Counted from the stretch's first letter, positions 1 to 8,306 are shown. The stretch is 38,107 nucleotides of DNA from Armatimonadota bacterium (GCA_039679645.1 JBDKUO010000038.1:1-38107), one strand, 5' to 3'. Notes: generated from the sequence alone by a model not told the origin. Numbers and translations are program-made.

Positions 1-26
1 GTCATATCTACGGAATAAACCCCGTT

Positions 27-95
27 GTATCGGGACACCCCTGTCCCGATACCTTGCTGCACCAGGGGCGTTTCGGGAGAAGGGTCTCCCGAAAC
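27..95. repeat. Two perfect hairpins downstream of rsmE
   Basis: Two uninterrupted inverted repeats lie side by side. The first pairs GTATCGGGAC (27-36) with GTCCCGATAC (43-52) around a 6-base loop. The second pairs GTTTCGGGAGA (70-80) with TCTCCCGAAAC (85-95) around AGGG. They follow the 3' end of the minus-strand rsmE operon and could end it, but neither has a T-run on either side, so a dispersed palindromic repeat is equally likely. Confidence 0.55.
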
Positions 96-163
96 AACTC
101 TTTTCCGCAAATTTGACATACACCCTCGGACCCACGTATTGGGGATTTAAATCCCCGAATCTG

Positions 164-913
164 TTATAATTCACCTTCCAACTCATAGAGTATTGCTGCA
201 CACCCCGCAATCGCAGCGGTTTCGGTCCGCAAGACGCGCCTGCCCAGACTCACACACACCGCTCCGACCGATTTCGCGGTCTCAACCTCGTCCTCAGTCA
301 ATCCGCCTTCCGGGCCGATTATCAGCATTACCGACTTCGCCCCTGCGTTTTCCTGTAATGCGCCTTTGAGACTAACGCTCTGCTCTTCTTCCCAGGCCAC
401 AAGCGCAAGGTCGTTTTTCTTTATCTCGGAGGGAAGCTCGGAGAAGCTTATGATCCCGTTTACTTCGGGTAATCGTGCTCCGCCGCACTGCTCCACTGCC
501 TCGCCTGCAATTTTTCTCCACCTCGCGAGCCTGTCTGCCGCCTTTGATTCATCGAGCCTGGTTACAACCCGCTCCGAGTTTACGATTATATACTTTGATA
601 TTCCCAACTCGGCGCACTTCTGAACAATAAGGTCCAGCCTGTCGCCTTTCGGCAGGCAGATTGCAAGGGTGAGGCGCAGTTTTGGCTCGCGGTCGCAGAG
701 GTTGGTTGTAATTATTCTGGTCGACACATGGTCTTTTGAGATGGAAGTTATAAGGGCGCTGTGCTCGTTACCGAGCCCGTCGAGCAGGCAGATCATATCG
801 CCCTCCTTGAGCCGCAGGACTTTTGTGATCTGTCTTGCAGTCTCGCCGGAAATAACGGCGTCGGAGCCGTTGATCTGATTGGGGTTTATTAAGAATCTGC
901 GGTGATTTGCCAT
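164..913 (-). CDS. rsmE: 16S rRNA (uracil1498-N3)-methyltransferase RsmE
   Basis: This 249-residue protein has the normal length for RsmE, the SPOUT-fold enzyme that uses SAM to methylate N3 of U1498 in 16S rRNA. An N-terminal PUA-like part (RRFLINPNQI, then RQITKVLRLKEGD) is followed by the trefoil-knot methyltransferase domain. The diagnostic knot motifs are IIGPEGGLTEDEVE and SLGRRVLRTETAAIA near the C-terminus. It is the last gene of the minus-strand run rpoZ-dnaJ-prmA-rsmE, and the dnaJ-prmA-rsmE order is common in bacteria. A 119-base gap separates it from prmA. No strong ribosome binding site is visible before the start at 913, but the N-terminus matches the family. Confidence 0.95.
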   Translation of the reverse strand: MANHRRFLINPNQINGSDAVISGETARQITKVLRLKEGDMICLLDGLGNEHSALITSISKDHVSTRIITTNLCDREPKLRLTLAICLPKGDRLDLIVQKCAELGISKYIIVNSERVVTRLDESKAADRLARWRKIAGEAVEQCGGARLPEVNGIISFSELPSEIKKNDLALVAWEEEQSVSLKGALQENAGAKSVMLIIGPEGGLTEDEVETAKSVGAVCVSLGRRVLRTETAAIAGCAAILYELEGEL

Positions 914-1032
914 ATGTGTACAGAGTCAAAAAGTCAAAAAGTTAGAAAGTCAAAAAGCCGGACGATCAAGGCTTATGTTTCTTTCGTGTTTTCGCTCTTT
1001 CTCATTTTCGCGATGAAAATTTCTACGTATTG
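914..1032. other. Gap between prmA and rsmE with short repeats
   Basis: The left part (about 925-957) is a run of near-identical 9- to 10-base units built on AGTCAAAAA. The right part (about 978-1010) carries, inverted, the CACGAAAACACGAAA-type module seen again at 15779-15855 and 23344-23375. No gene or promoter is evident. The two genes read the same way, so this is internal operon DNA that has picked up repeats. Confidence 0.45.
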
Positions 1033-1911
1033 CTAAGTCTGTTTGAAGACCAACGCCACCCAGTCGCCGTCCTGCCGCACTTCGTGGAGATTGAGTCCCA
1101 GACCGGTCAGAGCGTCGATTACTTCCTGCGAACGCTCGGCCACAATCCCCGAAGCTATCAATTCTCCGCCGGGCTTGACCTTCGACGCAAGACCCTCGGC
1201 CATATCGATGATGACCTTCGCGATGATATTTGCCAACACGATATCAGCCTGGCCCTCAAATGCAGACGGCGAGTCCGCGCGTTCTATTTTAATCGTTTCG
1301 CCGAGATTTACCCGCTTTACGTTATCCACCGCGGCCTCGACAGCCACCGGGTCGGTCTCTAACCCGACAACTCGCGCAGCGCCAAGCCTTGCAGCAGCCA
1401 TGGCGAGGATTGCAGAGCCGGTCCCCATGTCCAGAACACTCTCGCCGCCTTTAACGTAATCCTGCAGCGCTTCCAGGCAGAGCTTTGTGGTCGGGTGACT
1501 CCCGGTTCCAAAGGCCATGCCGGGGTCAAGGTCTATAACCAAATCATCCGGCTGCGGATCATACTTCTCCCAAGTAGGCCTGATCACAATCCGGCCGATT
1601 TTGAGGGGTTTGAAAAACTTCTTCCACGCCGATGCCCACTCTTCATCCTGGACCCGTTTGATGGTGATTTCATCACTTACAAGGCTCAGCCCAAGCTCAG
1701 GCAGCGTCTTTACGCGCTCGCGTATATTCTGGAGCCTGCCTTCAAGCCTGTCATCAACAGGCAGATATCCCATGATATCGTTTTTAGTCTGCTTCTCGGA
1801 TTTGACGAGGCTGCTCGTGGCAGTCCCACCGCAGCCTTCTTCAATAAGAATATTGCTGACAGCTTCCGCAGACTCATCTGTCGCGTTGACTGTTATTTCG
1901 ACCCATCTCAT
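1033..1911 (-). CDS. prmA: Ribosomal protein L11 methyltransferase PrmA
   Basis: PrmA trimethylates amino groups of ribosomal protein L11 using SAM. The 292-residue product starts [18 protein letters not shown], the small N-terminal L11-recognition domain. The class I methyltransferase core contains [21 protein letters not shown], the SAM-binding motif [20 protein letters not shown], and the substrate-loop motif [11 protein letters not shown]. The gene starts inside the dnaJ stop codon (ATGA overlap at 1908-1911), so it is probably translationally coupled to dnaJ. Length and motifs are ordinary for the family. Confidence 0.96.
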   Translation of the reverse strand: MRWVEITVNATDESAEAVSNILIEEGCGGTATSSLVKSEKQTKNDIMGYLPVDDRLEGRLQNIRERVKTLPELGLSLVSDEITIKRVQDEEWASAWKKFFKPLKIGRIVIRPTWEKYDPQPDDLVIDLDPGMAFGTGSHPTTKLCLEALQDYVKGGESVLDMGTGSAILAMAAARLGAARVVGLETDPVAVEAAVDNVKRVNLGETIKIERADSPSAFEGQADIVLANIIAKVIIDMAEGLASKVKPGGELIASGIVAERSQEVIDALTGLGLNLHEVRQDGDWVALVFKQT

Positions 1912-3047
1912 AGTCCGTGTATAGCGTCCTTCACGCGCTCAAAGAAGTTTTTGCCCTGCGCTTCCTTGATATCTTCGCCGCGCAGTAGGGCAAACTGCTT
2001 CAATAGTTCCTTTTCCTGGTCCGACAGCTTGGTGGGAGTCTCGACTCGCAAAACAACGTTTTGATCGCCCTGACGGCCACCTGTCGGGTCCGGCATGCCC
2101 TTGCCTCTGAGCGAGTAGACTTCACCGGACTGCGTTCCAGGCGATACGTCCAGTTCGGCTGTGCCGTCGATCGTCCTGACGTCGATCTGGCCGCCGAGAG
2201 CAGCCGTAGCAAAGCCGATAGTCACTTCGTTCCAGAGGTCGCTGCCTCTGCGCTCGAAGTAGTCGTGCTTTTTAACATGGGTGATTATATACAGGTCGCC
2301 GCTGGGCCCGCCTCGAAGGCCGGCATCGCCCTCACCTGTGAGCCGTATTCTCATTCCAGTGTCGACCCCTGCAGGTATATCGACGCTCTTTTCGATTGTC
2401 TTTCGCGTCCTGCCCTGTCCTGAGCAAGCTTTGCACGGTGAGCCTACGGTCTTACCCTCGCCATGACACTTGGGGCATGTCACGATCCTGATCTGAGTGC
2501 CGAAAATGCTCTGCTGCTGCTGTCTGACCTGACCCGTACCGTGGCAGAGGCTGCAGGTCTCCGGTTTTGTCCCTGGCTCTGCGCCTGTGCCGCTGCATGT
2601 TTCGCATGTTTGCATCCGCGTATAGCGAATGCTGCGGTTAACACCATGCGCCGCCTCTTCGAGAGTCATTTCGAGGTCATATCGCAGATCGTTTCCGCGC
2701 TCGACGCCTGCTCGTCCTCGTGCCGCGCCCGCGCTGGGGCCGCCGCCGAAGAACATGTCGAATATGTCTTCAAATCCGCCGAAGCCCTCATACCCGCCAA
2801 ATCCCTGGCCGTTTGCGGCGCCTTCGACTCCCTGATGACCATAGCGATCATAGATGTCACGTTTTTCAGAGTCAGAGAGGACTTGATATGCCTCGTTGAT
2901 CTCTTTAAACCTCGCCTCTGCGCCAGTATCATGGTTAACATCAGGGTGGTATTGCCGCGCAAGTCGCCTGTAGGCTTTTTTAATGGCATTCAGATCAGCG
3001 TCTCGCGAGACGCCAAGCGTTTCATAATAATCTTTTTTATCAACCAT
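1908..3047 (-). CDS. dnaJ: Chaperone protein DnaJ
   Basis: DnaJ is the Hsp40 co-chaperone that loads substrates on DnaK and stimulates its ATPase. Domains in order: J domain ([12 protein letters not shown], with the HPD motif in [11 protein letters not shown]), a Gly/Phe-rich linker ([21 protein letters not shown]), four zinc-binding CxxCxGxG repeats ([32 protein letters not shown]), and the two C-terminal beta domains. I place the start at ATG 3047 ([12 protein letters not shown]) because homologues begin there; an in-frame TTG at 3059 would add four residues and has no better ribosome binding site. No CIRCE element is visible upstream. No grpE or dnaK lies in this window; the upstream neighbour is rpoZ. 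Confidence 0.97.
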   Translation of the reverse strand: MVDKKDYYETLGVSRDADLNAIKKAYRRLARQYHPDVNHDTGAEARFKEINEAYQVLSDSEKRDIYDRYGHQGVEGAANGQGFGGYEGFGGFEDIFDMFFGGGPSAGAARGRAGVERGNDLRYDLEMTLEEAAHGVNRSIRYTRMQTCETCSGTGAEPGTKPETCSLCHGTGQVRQQQQSIFGTQIRIVTCPKCHGEGKTVGSPCKACSGQGRTRKTIEKSVDIPAGVDTGMRIRLTGEGDAGLRGGPSGDLYIITHVKKHDYFERRGSDLWNEVTIGFATAALGGQIDVRTIDGTAELDVSPGTQSGEVYSLRGKGMPDPTGGRQGDQNVVLRVETPTKLSDQEKELLKQFALLRGEDIKEAQGKNFFERVKDAIHGL

Positions 3048-3150
3048 ATCAAAATCCAACGACCGAGGGACGCAGTGTCATCCTCGGCCGTTACGGTCCC
3101 AATCCAAATATAAAATCAAATATATAAAATACTAAATACTAAATAATATG
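3048..3150. other. rpoZ-dnaJ gap with an imperfect hairpin
   Basis: CCGAGG (3063-3068) pairs with CCTCGG (3082-3087) and flanking bases extend the stem imperfectly. It lies in the dnaJ leader on the minus strand. The rest, about 3105-3145, is strongly A+T rich with TAAATACTAAATA-like short repeats. It could reduce read-through from rpoZ into dnaJ, but this is inference. Confidence 0.35.
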
Positions 3151-3723
3151 TTAGTCTTCCAGGTTTTCGTCTTCATCGACAACGATATCTTCGTCTATAG
3201 CATCGATGTCCACGTCCAGTTCGACATCGGCTTTGGATTTGCGCTTTCGCTTGGGCTTTACATCCGGAGCCAAGTCATCGTCCAGGTTTGGTTCGACTGC
3301 AGACTCGGCATCCTCTTCATCTTCATCCAGCCCGAGCACATCCGGTTCTTCTTCCTCTGATTCCTCTTCTTCAAGCTCATCGAGGTCTTCTTCGACTGAG
3401 ATATCTTCGTCCATGGTCAGAGTGGTCTCTTCTTCAACCGCCCCAACTTCGAGTTCTTCTTCCTCGGCTTTTTCAGGAATAGCCAGCAGTTGGGCAATCT
3501 CCGGCTCTTCGGCAACCGGCGCAATTACGTCGGTGTCCGGAACCTCGCAGGTGATCACGCCCGCTGCTATCTCTTCAAGAGCGATAGTGAGCGGATTTTT
3601 AGAATCCGTGTTTATAAGAGGCTGAACGCCACTTTTGATCTGCTTTGCGCGTTTTGCCGCAAGCACGACCAGCGCATACTTGCTTCCAAGGTTTTCAAGT
3701 TTGTCTGCGGATGGATATATCAT
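3151..3723 (-). CDS. rpoZ: RNA polymerase omega subunit with a long acidic C-terminal tail
   Basis: Residues 1 to about 65 are a recognisable omega domain: MIYPSADKLENLGSKYALVV, then LAAKRAKQIKSG and SKNPLTIALEEIAAGVI. Omega helps fold and stabilise the beta-prime subunit. The family is usually about 60-110 residues; this protein has 190. Residues 69-190 form a low-complexity tail in which I count about 55 Asp/Glu in 122 residues, broken by one basic cluster, KPKRKRKSK, at 156-164. The tail has no recognisable domain and is predicted disordered. The start is fixed because in-frame stops lie just upstream. GAGGTGA lies 12 bases before the ATG, a rather long spacing. Candidate promoter and leader hairpin lie upstream. 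Identification of the omega part is firm; the tail function is unknown. Confidence 0.85.
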   Translation of the reverse strand: MIYPSADKLENLGSKYALVVLAAKRAKQIKSGVQPLINTDSKNPLTIALEEIAAGVITCEVPDTDVIAPVAEEPEIAQLLAIPEKAEEEELEVGAVEEETTLTMDEDISVEEDLDELEEEESEEEEPDVLGLDEDEEDAESAVEPNLDDDLAPDVKPKRKRKSKADVELDVDIDAIDEDIVVDEDENLED

Positions 3724-3801
3724 TTGTGGTTGTTATCACCTCGTGAATTGTGACTTGCGTCCATTATTCGGGCTTTCGGATCTCGGTACACACAAATACC
3801 C

Positions 3802-3825
3802 AGAAATCGCCGACATGCGATTTCT
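3802..3825 (-). promoter_or_regulatory. Perfect 9-bp hairpin in the rpoZ leader
   Basis: AGAAATCGC (3802-3810) and GCGATTTCT (3817-3825) pair fully around a 6-base loop, roughly 80-100 bases upstream of the rpoZ start and downstream of its candidate promoter. There is no T-run, so it is not a plain terminator. A role in RNA stability or regulation is inference. Confidence 0.4.
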
Positions 3826-3849
3826 CGGTCTCTAGTTTCCTAAAGAAAG

Positions 3850-3878
3850 ATTATACTATTTTTCTTGCAACAAGGCAA
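3850..3878 (-). promoter_or_regulatory. Candidate sigma-70 promoter for rpoZ
   Basis: On the minus strand, TTGCCT (3873-3878) and a perfect TATAAT (3850-3855) are spaced by 17 bases. Transcription would begin near 3843, giving a leader of about 120 bases. Confidence 0.55.
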
Positions 3879-4106
3879 GATTTAAGAAGAGCGGCGGTCT
3901 TTTCAACTTCTTGCTGATTTCAGAAACGTTTAAGGATAATAAATTTCTGTCTTGTTTGGAAAGTGCATTCTCCAGTTGCGCAAAAACAGGTAAACCGGCG
4001 GGGCAGCGCGGCATCCATTGTGCAGACAAAATAAGTAGAACCTGCAGCCCGCAGTACGCACTAATCCGAAGCATAAACGGCAAGTAGTGCGGACGGGGTG
4101 GATGCC

Positions 4107-4982
4107 ATGATTAGAAAACTATCTTTCGCACTTTTGTTGGGTTTGGCTCTGGCAAGTGGATCATGGGCGTCGAGTGTTGAGTATGCAAAAGTGAAGATCG
4201 GAAGGGCTGTTGCCCATATCGTCACGGCCAATCTCAATGATCCTGAGGTAAGGGTAACTGTTGCGCTCGCCAAAGGCGGAGCAGGCTCGTCGGAATCATT
4301 CAAGTCCATGATTGGCCGCGCGCGTCCTGCAGCGGCGATAACAGGCACGTTCTTCGATACCAGGACTCTCATCCCGACCGGAGATATAGCCATGTACGGT
4401 ACACTTGTTCACTCAGGCTGTATCGGTTCGGCTCTATGCATCGACTCCGACAATAAGGCTTCCATAGTGCCTCTACGCAAAGGAAGAGAAAGCAAGTGGA
4501 GCGGCTATGAGACCGTCCTTTGCGCCGGGCCAATGCTGGTCTCGGGCGGCAAGGTTGCCATAGCCCTCAAGCATGAAGGTTTTCGCGGATCACTGTGCGC
4601 TCCGGCTCGCCGCACCGCAGTCGGCATTACAAAAAACGGCAAGTTGCTGATCGTTGCAATTAACCGTGAGACCTCTCTGAGCGCAATAGCCAAAGTTATG
4701 GTCAAACTAAATGCGGTGGAGGCGCTTTGTCTTGACGGTGGTTCTTCAACGGGGTTCTACCATAAGGGCCGCTATCTTGCCGTGCCCGCACGCTCATTGA
4801 CCAACTGCCTTGTCGTATACTCCAATGCACGGGCTTACCAGGCTGCAAAAGCGGAGCTTGCGCCGTCAAGGCTCTTTGCCAAGGCCATTACCAAGCCGGC
4901 ATTTGACCTGCAGCACATTGTCTCCAGCATTCCAATGGCTCTCAGTGATGCTTTTTTGCCTGCTTTCGATTCACTGAAATAG
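4107..4982 (+). CDS. Secreted phosphodiester glycosidase (NAGPA-domain) family protein
   Basis: The protein begins with a signal peptide (MIRKLSFALLLGLALASGSWA) and continues into a domain like the catalytic domain of N-acetylglucosamine-1-phosphodiester alpha-N-acetylglucosaminidase (Pfam NAGPA, formerly DUF2233). Visible family signatures are AAITGTFFDT near the N-terminus, CAGPMLVSGGK, RRTAVGITKNGKLLIVAI, and the conserved ALCLDGGSSTGFYHKG. Bacterial members act on cell-wall or extracellular glycan phosphodiesters, but the substrate here cannot be read from sequence. I choose ATG 4107, with GGGTGGA just upstream, over GTG 4098. It stands alone on the plus strand. Confidence 0.85.
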   Translation: MIRKLSFALLLGLALASGSWASSVEYAKVKIGRAVAHIVTANLNDPEVRVTVALAKGGAGSSESFKSMIGRARPAAAITGTFFDTRTLIPTGDIAMYGTLVHSGCIGSALCIDSDNKASIVPLRKGRESKWSGYETVLCAGPMLVSGGKVAIALKHEGFRGSLCAPARRTAVGITKNGKLLIVAINRETSLSAIAKVMVKLNAVEALCLDGGSSTGFYHKGRYLAVPARSLTNCLVVYSNARAYQAAKAELAPSRLFAKAITKPAFDLQHIVSSIPMALSDAFLPAFDSLK

Positions 4983-5017
4983 CATTATTTGCCGAAAAGC
5001 CCTGCAGGATTCGCGCA

Positions 5018-5077
5018 TGAGTATGAGTAATACTCACTTGGTCTGACTTATCAAGCTCGGCTTTTTTATCGAGCTTG
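5018..5077. repeat. Two hairpins between the glycosidase and the PilZ regulator
   Basis: GAGTAT and ATACTC pair near 5018-5034. CAAGCTCG (5052-5059) pairs with CGAGCTTG (5070-5077) around a loop containing TTTTTT. The second could act as a terminator for the upstream gene, although its T-run is in the loop rather than after the stem. The rest of the 250-base gap up to 5232 holds no gene. I looked for a c-di-GMP riboswitch, given the PilZ gene downstream, and did not find the expected core. Confidence 0.4.
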
Positions 5078-5232
5078 GCATCAATGGCATAATTCTTGCA
5101 ATATATATTGTGGATGGCTGTTCCATTAAGCTACCGGGGCGGGTAATATTTTTGGACCCAGGGATTGGTTTGCTTTTGATGGGCTTCGGAAATTCCGCCG
5201 GTATTATGTATTTATAGCAGGAGGCCCACGAC

Positions 5233-6207
5233 ATGGTCACCAAGGGCAGTGTCCTTGTTGTTGACGATGAGATAAACCTGTGCCGCATATTAGGGGCGAA
5301 ACTGGCAAAAAGCGGCTATAGTGTCGTGGCTGTGCATGATGGTCTGCAGGCAGTTGAGAAGGTTCGGGAATCAAACTTCGATGTAGTGCTTCTGGATCTA
5401 ATCCTCCCCAAGATGGATGGATTGACTGCTCTGGCCGAAATCCGCAGCATGCGCAGTGCGTTGCCCGTGATCGTTATGACGGCATGCGAGAATGCCGAGG
5501 CTTTGGCTCAGGCCGAGACCTATGGTGTCCAGGGTTACGTCAACAAACCATTCGATCTCGATAATCTTGTCTCACTGGTCAGTGACACTTCTATGACTGG
5601 AGGCGCTGCGCGTCAGAGCGCAATGCCGACTGCAACAGTTTTGTTCTGCAAGAATCAAGATGTGATGCTGGAAGTCCAAAACTGCAGCCACTCAAAGGTT
5701 TACTCCGGCCAGATTTACGACAAAGATGATCGGACACTTTCAGTGCTTTTGAAACGCGCAGATGCTGAAATAGCGCCTCACAGCGCCGTCAAATGTGGTC
5801 TGTCGGCGGTCGACGCGCATTACAACTTTACCTCTCATGTCCTGAAAACGCTGCACAGTCCCAGACCGATTGTGGTCTTGGACAAGCCCGGTGTAATATA
5901 TCGCGTACAGCGCAGAACTTATACAAGAAGTCTTATGCGCATTCCGGCGATATTGACTGCGTCAGATGAGCCGATATTGGGTGAGACCGTGGACATGAGC
6001 TTGGGCGGAATGTCAGTAATTGTGCCCAAAGAAATCCTGCCGGGTGATGTCTTGAGTGTCGAGCTGCGTCCCAAGACGACTGATGACAAGATAAATGCTA
6101 TCGCTCATGTCCTGCGCTCAAAACAAAGCGACGAAGGCAGGGGCTATTTGCTAGGCTGCAAGTTCACACGCGCCGACGAAACGCTGCGCAAGCTTCTTGA
6201 GAGCTAA
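5233..6207 (+). CDS. CheY-like response regulator with YcgR-type PilZ domain
   Basis: Residues about 5-115 are a receiver domain: acidic pair D11-D12, phospho-acceptor Asp55 in VVLLDLILPKMDG, the Thr in VIVMTACE, and the Lys in GYVNKPFD. A middle part (about 130-225) resembles the PilZN/YcgR N-terminal fold. Residues about 225-322 are a PilZ domain with the c-di-GMP-binding motifs RxxxR (RTYTR) and DxSxxG (DMSLGG). The protein therefore should join a phosphorelay input to c-di-GMP sensing. No kinase is adjacent. AGGAGG precedes the ATG. It ends convergently with the LolA-like gene, overlapping by four bases (6204-6207). Confidence 0.92.
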   Translation: MVTKGSVLVVDDEINLCRILGAKLAKSGYSVVAVHDGLQAVEKVRESNFDVVLLDLILPKMDGLTALAEIRSMRSALPVIVMTACENAEALAQAETYGVQGYVNKPFDLDNLVSLVSDTSMTGGAARQSAMPTATVLFCKNQDVMLEVQNCSHSKVYSGQIYDKDDRTLSVLLKRADAEIAPHSAVKCGLSAVDAHYNFTSHVLKTLHSPRPIVVLDKPGVIYRVQRRTYTRSLMRIPAILTASDEPILGETVDMSLGGMSVIVPKEILPGDVLSVELRPKTTDDKINAIAHVLRSKQSDEGRGYLLGCKFTRADETLRKLLES

Positions 6208-6944
6208 TTTCGCTGGCTCAGTGAAAACAGCCCGTTGCCGAGCCCGGTATTCACTTTGATGTTCTTGTATTTGACCCCGCCGAGTTCTTTGCCGCACCCG
6301 TTGTATAGATCGGCGCTGGAAGCTACAGGAAGCTTGGCTGTGAGTTTTTGAAAGCTGCTGTAGATAGTCCGCGTGCGCATCTGCCCGTTCCCTCTATACT
6401 TTTCACGCTTGATGAGCCGCAGATTTTTGGAATCAAGCCAGACCAGATCGTGACGTTTGTCGCTGCCTCCGTACTTGGGGTCAAACTTGAGCTTTACTAT
6501 CCCGTTCTTTTCGGAAATAACGCTGACTTTGTTGTCTCGCCATAGTCTGCTTGATATGAAACCGATATCCATCGAATCGAACCGTTTGCCGGGAGAGTTT
6601 TTCACGTTCTCTTTGTGCCTTATCATGGTCGCGAGGATCAGCTTGGTGTAGCCGTTTTGAACGTATGTGACCTTGATGCCTTCGGCATAACCGTCGTATC
6701 TGATCATATCGGACGATTTGTAGTAGACAAGAGCCTTGTCCAGCTTAAGAATATCGCCGTAGCCATCGCCCATACCCGATACGTTTTTCTTGTTGGCCTC
6801 GGTTATTACCATGTCGGCTTTCCAATCCTCTAGCCCCTTTTCAGCGGCCTTTACCTTTGCGAGTATGCCTGAAGAGGTCACCGCCGCTCCGGCCTGCATG
6901 GCCAAGGCCAACAGCAGTAGTGTAATTACAGATAATCGTTTCAT
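6204..6944 (-). CDS. Secreted LolA-like outer-membrane lipoprotein-sorting protein
   Basis: The 246-residue product has a signal peptide (MKRLSVITLLLLALAMQAGAA) and a beta-rich body typical of the LolA/LppX-like superfamily: an early GLEDWKADMVITEANK, the RYDGYAEGIKVTYVQNGYTK strand region, and the late block LVWLDSKNLRLIKREKYRG. Such proteins carry lipoproteins or lipids across the periplasm, which fits a two-membrane cell. It is longer than E. coli LolA and has no LolB or FtsK neighbour, so the exact substrate is unknown. AGGAG lies 12 bases before the ATG. Confidence 0.72.
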   Translation of the reverse strand: MKRLSVITLLLLALAMQAGAAVTSSGILAKVKAAEKGLEDWKADMVITEANKKNVSGMGDGYGDILKLDKALVYYKSSDMIRYDGYAEGIKVTYVQNGYTKLILATMIRHKENVKNSPGKRFDSMDIGFISSRLWRDNKVSVISEKNGIVKLKFDPKYGGSDKRHDLVWLDSKNLRLIKREKYRGNGQMRTRTIYSSFQKLTAKLPVASSADLYNGCGKELGGVKYKNIKVNTGLGNGLFSLSQRN

Positions 6945-7425
6945 ATTGATTTATCGCTCCTAGTGATTATATCTACCAATATATACGGACTTATATGAGA
7001 TGTAGTTATCGACCGGGAATTACTCAACGGAATCAGAAATGCTTTGGGTTATATGCAGACACCCAAGCAATGCCTACCCCATGTGCCCAATTCAAATTCG
7101 AGACGTGCCTTGTTTTTGGAGAGCATAGGTGTTTTACGGAAGGGAGTTATTATCACGATGTTTAAGTTTGTAATTACCAATACATATCAATTTGTAGAAG
7201 GTAACACTTACTTGATGGCAAAGTAATCAATTGAGCGATGTATGAATGTCGGGTTTATTGCTTAGATATGATGCGAGAAATAATACATTACCGAAATGGG
7301 TGAAAGAAGCCTTTCAACAATGCTTTGAACGCTGGAGATGTGTTAGAGATGGGGTGATATGGAGATGGTGAGAGTTTATTTGTATTGAAAATAGTTTCCA
7401 AATCTGAAAGGAGCGAAAATAGATA
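6945..7425. other. Long intergenic region, no confident gene
   Basis: This 481-base region separates the LolA-like gene from the C39-like peptidase. A bulged hairpin pairs TGCTTTGGGT (7040-7049) with ACCCAAGCA (7061-7069). A 22-codon frame at 7158-7226 has GGGAG eleven bases upstream of its ATG, but it has no recognisable feature and is probably chance. The region is more A+T rich than its neighbours. Confidence 0.4.
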
Positions 7426-8019
7426 ATGAATAAATCAAAATTGTTTGCGTTAGCATTGGTCTCCATCTTTGTGTTTTCGTTGTCTATACCGGCATTTGCG
7501 GATGTTATTCTCGGCGTGGAGTTCCTGGAGCAATTCTGGAATGACGACACATGCGGCAAGGGTTCTTGTGGTCCGGCATCGATAGCCATGTGCAATTGCT
7601 ACGTTCTTGGCAGGACACCTGTAACACAAGACATTATCAATGTCTGGCTCTTCTTAGGCGGCGATCCCAATGGAAACGATCCGGCTGGAACCAGCTTAAG
7701 TCAGTTGGTAAGCGCTTCGCATGAGTGGCCTTTTGGCGTAGCGGCTGTCTATCAGACCACTTCTACTCTTGCGGGTGTCAAGAGTGAGATCGCTGCCGGC
7801 AATCCGGTGCTTGTTCATGTTAAAGCCGGGTATTTGTCGAACCGCGGTTATTCTTACACTGGGGGACATTACATCGCGGCCGTTGGGTATAATGATGACT
7901 ATCTTATCTGCAACGACCCGGGAACTTGGCTGGGCGAACACAAATACTACAGTAATGCAGATATGACTAAAGCGATGAAATCCAAACATAACGGTGTATT
8001 GAAAGGCTTCCACCAGTAG
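7426..8019 (+). CDS. Secreted C39-like (papain-fold) cysteine peptidase
   Basis: The 197-residue protein has a clear signal peptide (MNKSKLFALALVSIFVFSLS, cleavage near PAFA-DV). The rest is one peptidase C39_2-like domain: nucleophile Cys in GSCGPASIAM with an upstream Gln in FLEQFWN, His in GGHYIAAVGYND, and Asp in ICNDPGT. It lacks the ABC-transporter parts of bacteriocin-processing C39 enzymes, so it is probably a free extracellular or periplasmic peptidase. No obvious substrate gene is nearby. AAAGGAG lies about 13 bases before the start. Confidence 0.8.
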   Translation: MNKSKLFALALVSIFVFSLSIPAFADVILGVEFLEQFWNDDTCGKGSCGPASIAMCNCYVLGRTPVTQDIINVWLFLGGDPNGNDPAGTSLSQLVSASHEWPFGVAAVYQTTSTLAGVKSEIAAGNPVLVHVKAGYLSNRGYSYTGGHYIAAVGYNDDYLICNDPGTWLGEHKYYSNADMTKAMKSKHNGVLKGFHQ

Positions 8020-8306
8020 TATAAGCAGCTATTGTTGAAATAAGAATAATCGTTCCTGTTATGATGCCGTCGCAGTCTTGCGATAGTGCTGAAAATAACT
8101 GAATACTCTGCGGGAATAGCGGCTTATATCCATCGCTAATTCCCGCAGCCTGCAACTTTGTTGCGTGGGCGACTAAAATTGTTGAGAGAGTTGAAGGTTG
8201 AGAGATCCCGACCCACTTATCGCTCAATCGGCGAAGGCCGACTTTGTGTTTCTGTAGCAGTGACTTTAGTCGCAGGTCGTTGCAAGACAAGCCAAAGTTT
8301 TCTACG
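8020..8306. other. Convergent intergenic region with hairpin and repeat
   Basis: CTGCGGGAAT (8108-8117) and ATTCCCGCAG (8139-8148) form a perfect 10-bp stem, extended by AGCG/CGCT across a bulge, a possible terminator between the convergent genes although it lacks a T-run. Positions about 8224-8280 hold, in inverse orientation, a partial copy of the repeat module seen at 10820-10930 and 26195-26312. Confidence 0.5.
8224..8280 (-). repeat. Repeat module A, partial copy
   Basis: On the minus strand this reads GCGACTAAAGTCAC, GCTACAGAAACACAAAG and TCGGCCTTCGCCGA, closely matching 10824-10871. It lacks the second and third hairpins of the fuller copies. Confidence 0.6.

Larger units (their letters stand above)
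3724..4106. other. Divergent intergenic region rpoZ / phosphodiester glycosidase
   Basis: This 383-base stretch separates two divergent genes. It contains the rpoZ leader with a perfect hairpin (3802-3825) and a candidate minus-strand promoter (3850-3878). A possible 75-codon minus-strand frame (3856-4083) has no ribosome binding site and no recognisable similarity, so I do not call it. I see no convincing plus-strand promoter for the gene at 4107. Confidence 0.5.

Noticed and set aside
2463-3113. 216-codon plus-strand frame over dnaJ
   Set aside because: Antisense of a certain gene; no support of its own.
3206-3625. Ser-rich plus-strand frame of 139 codons
   Set aside because: It is the antisense of the acidic RpoZ tail: GAA/GAG codons read in reverse give TCT/TTC-type Ser and Phe codons.
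3856-4083. 75-codon minus-strand frame with a hydrophobic start
   Set aside because: No ribosome binding site, no family likeness, and it overlaps the candidate rpoZ promoter.
4983-5232. c-di-GMP riboswitch before the CheY-PilZ gene
   Set aside because: I looked for the conserved GEMM core and tetraloop-receptor sequence and did not find them; only simple hairpins are present.
7158-7226. 22-codon frame with a fair ribosome binding site
   Set aside because: Too short to support without conservation data; no structural feature in the peptide.
8020-8306. A third copy of the CAGGG-ended MITE
   Set aside because: It has part of repeat module A but neither inverted end nor flanking direct repeat.
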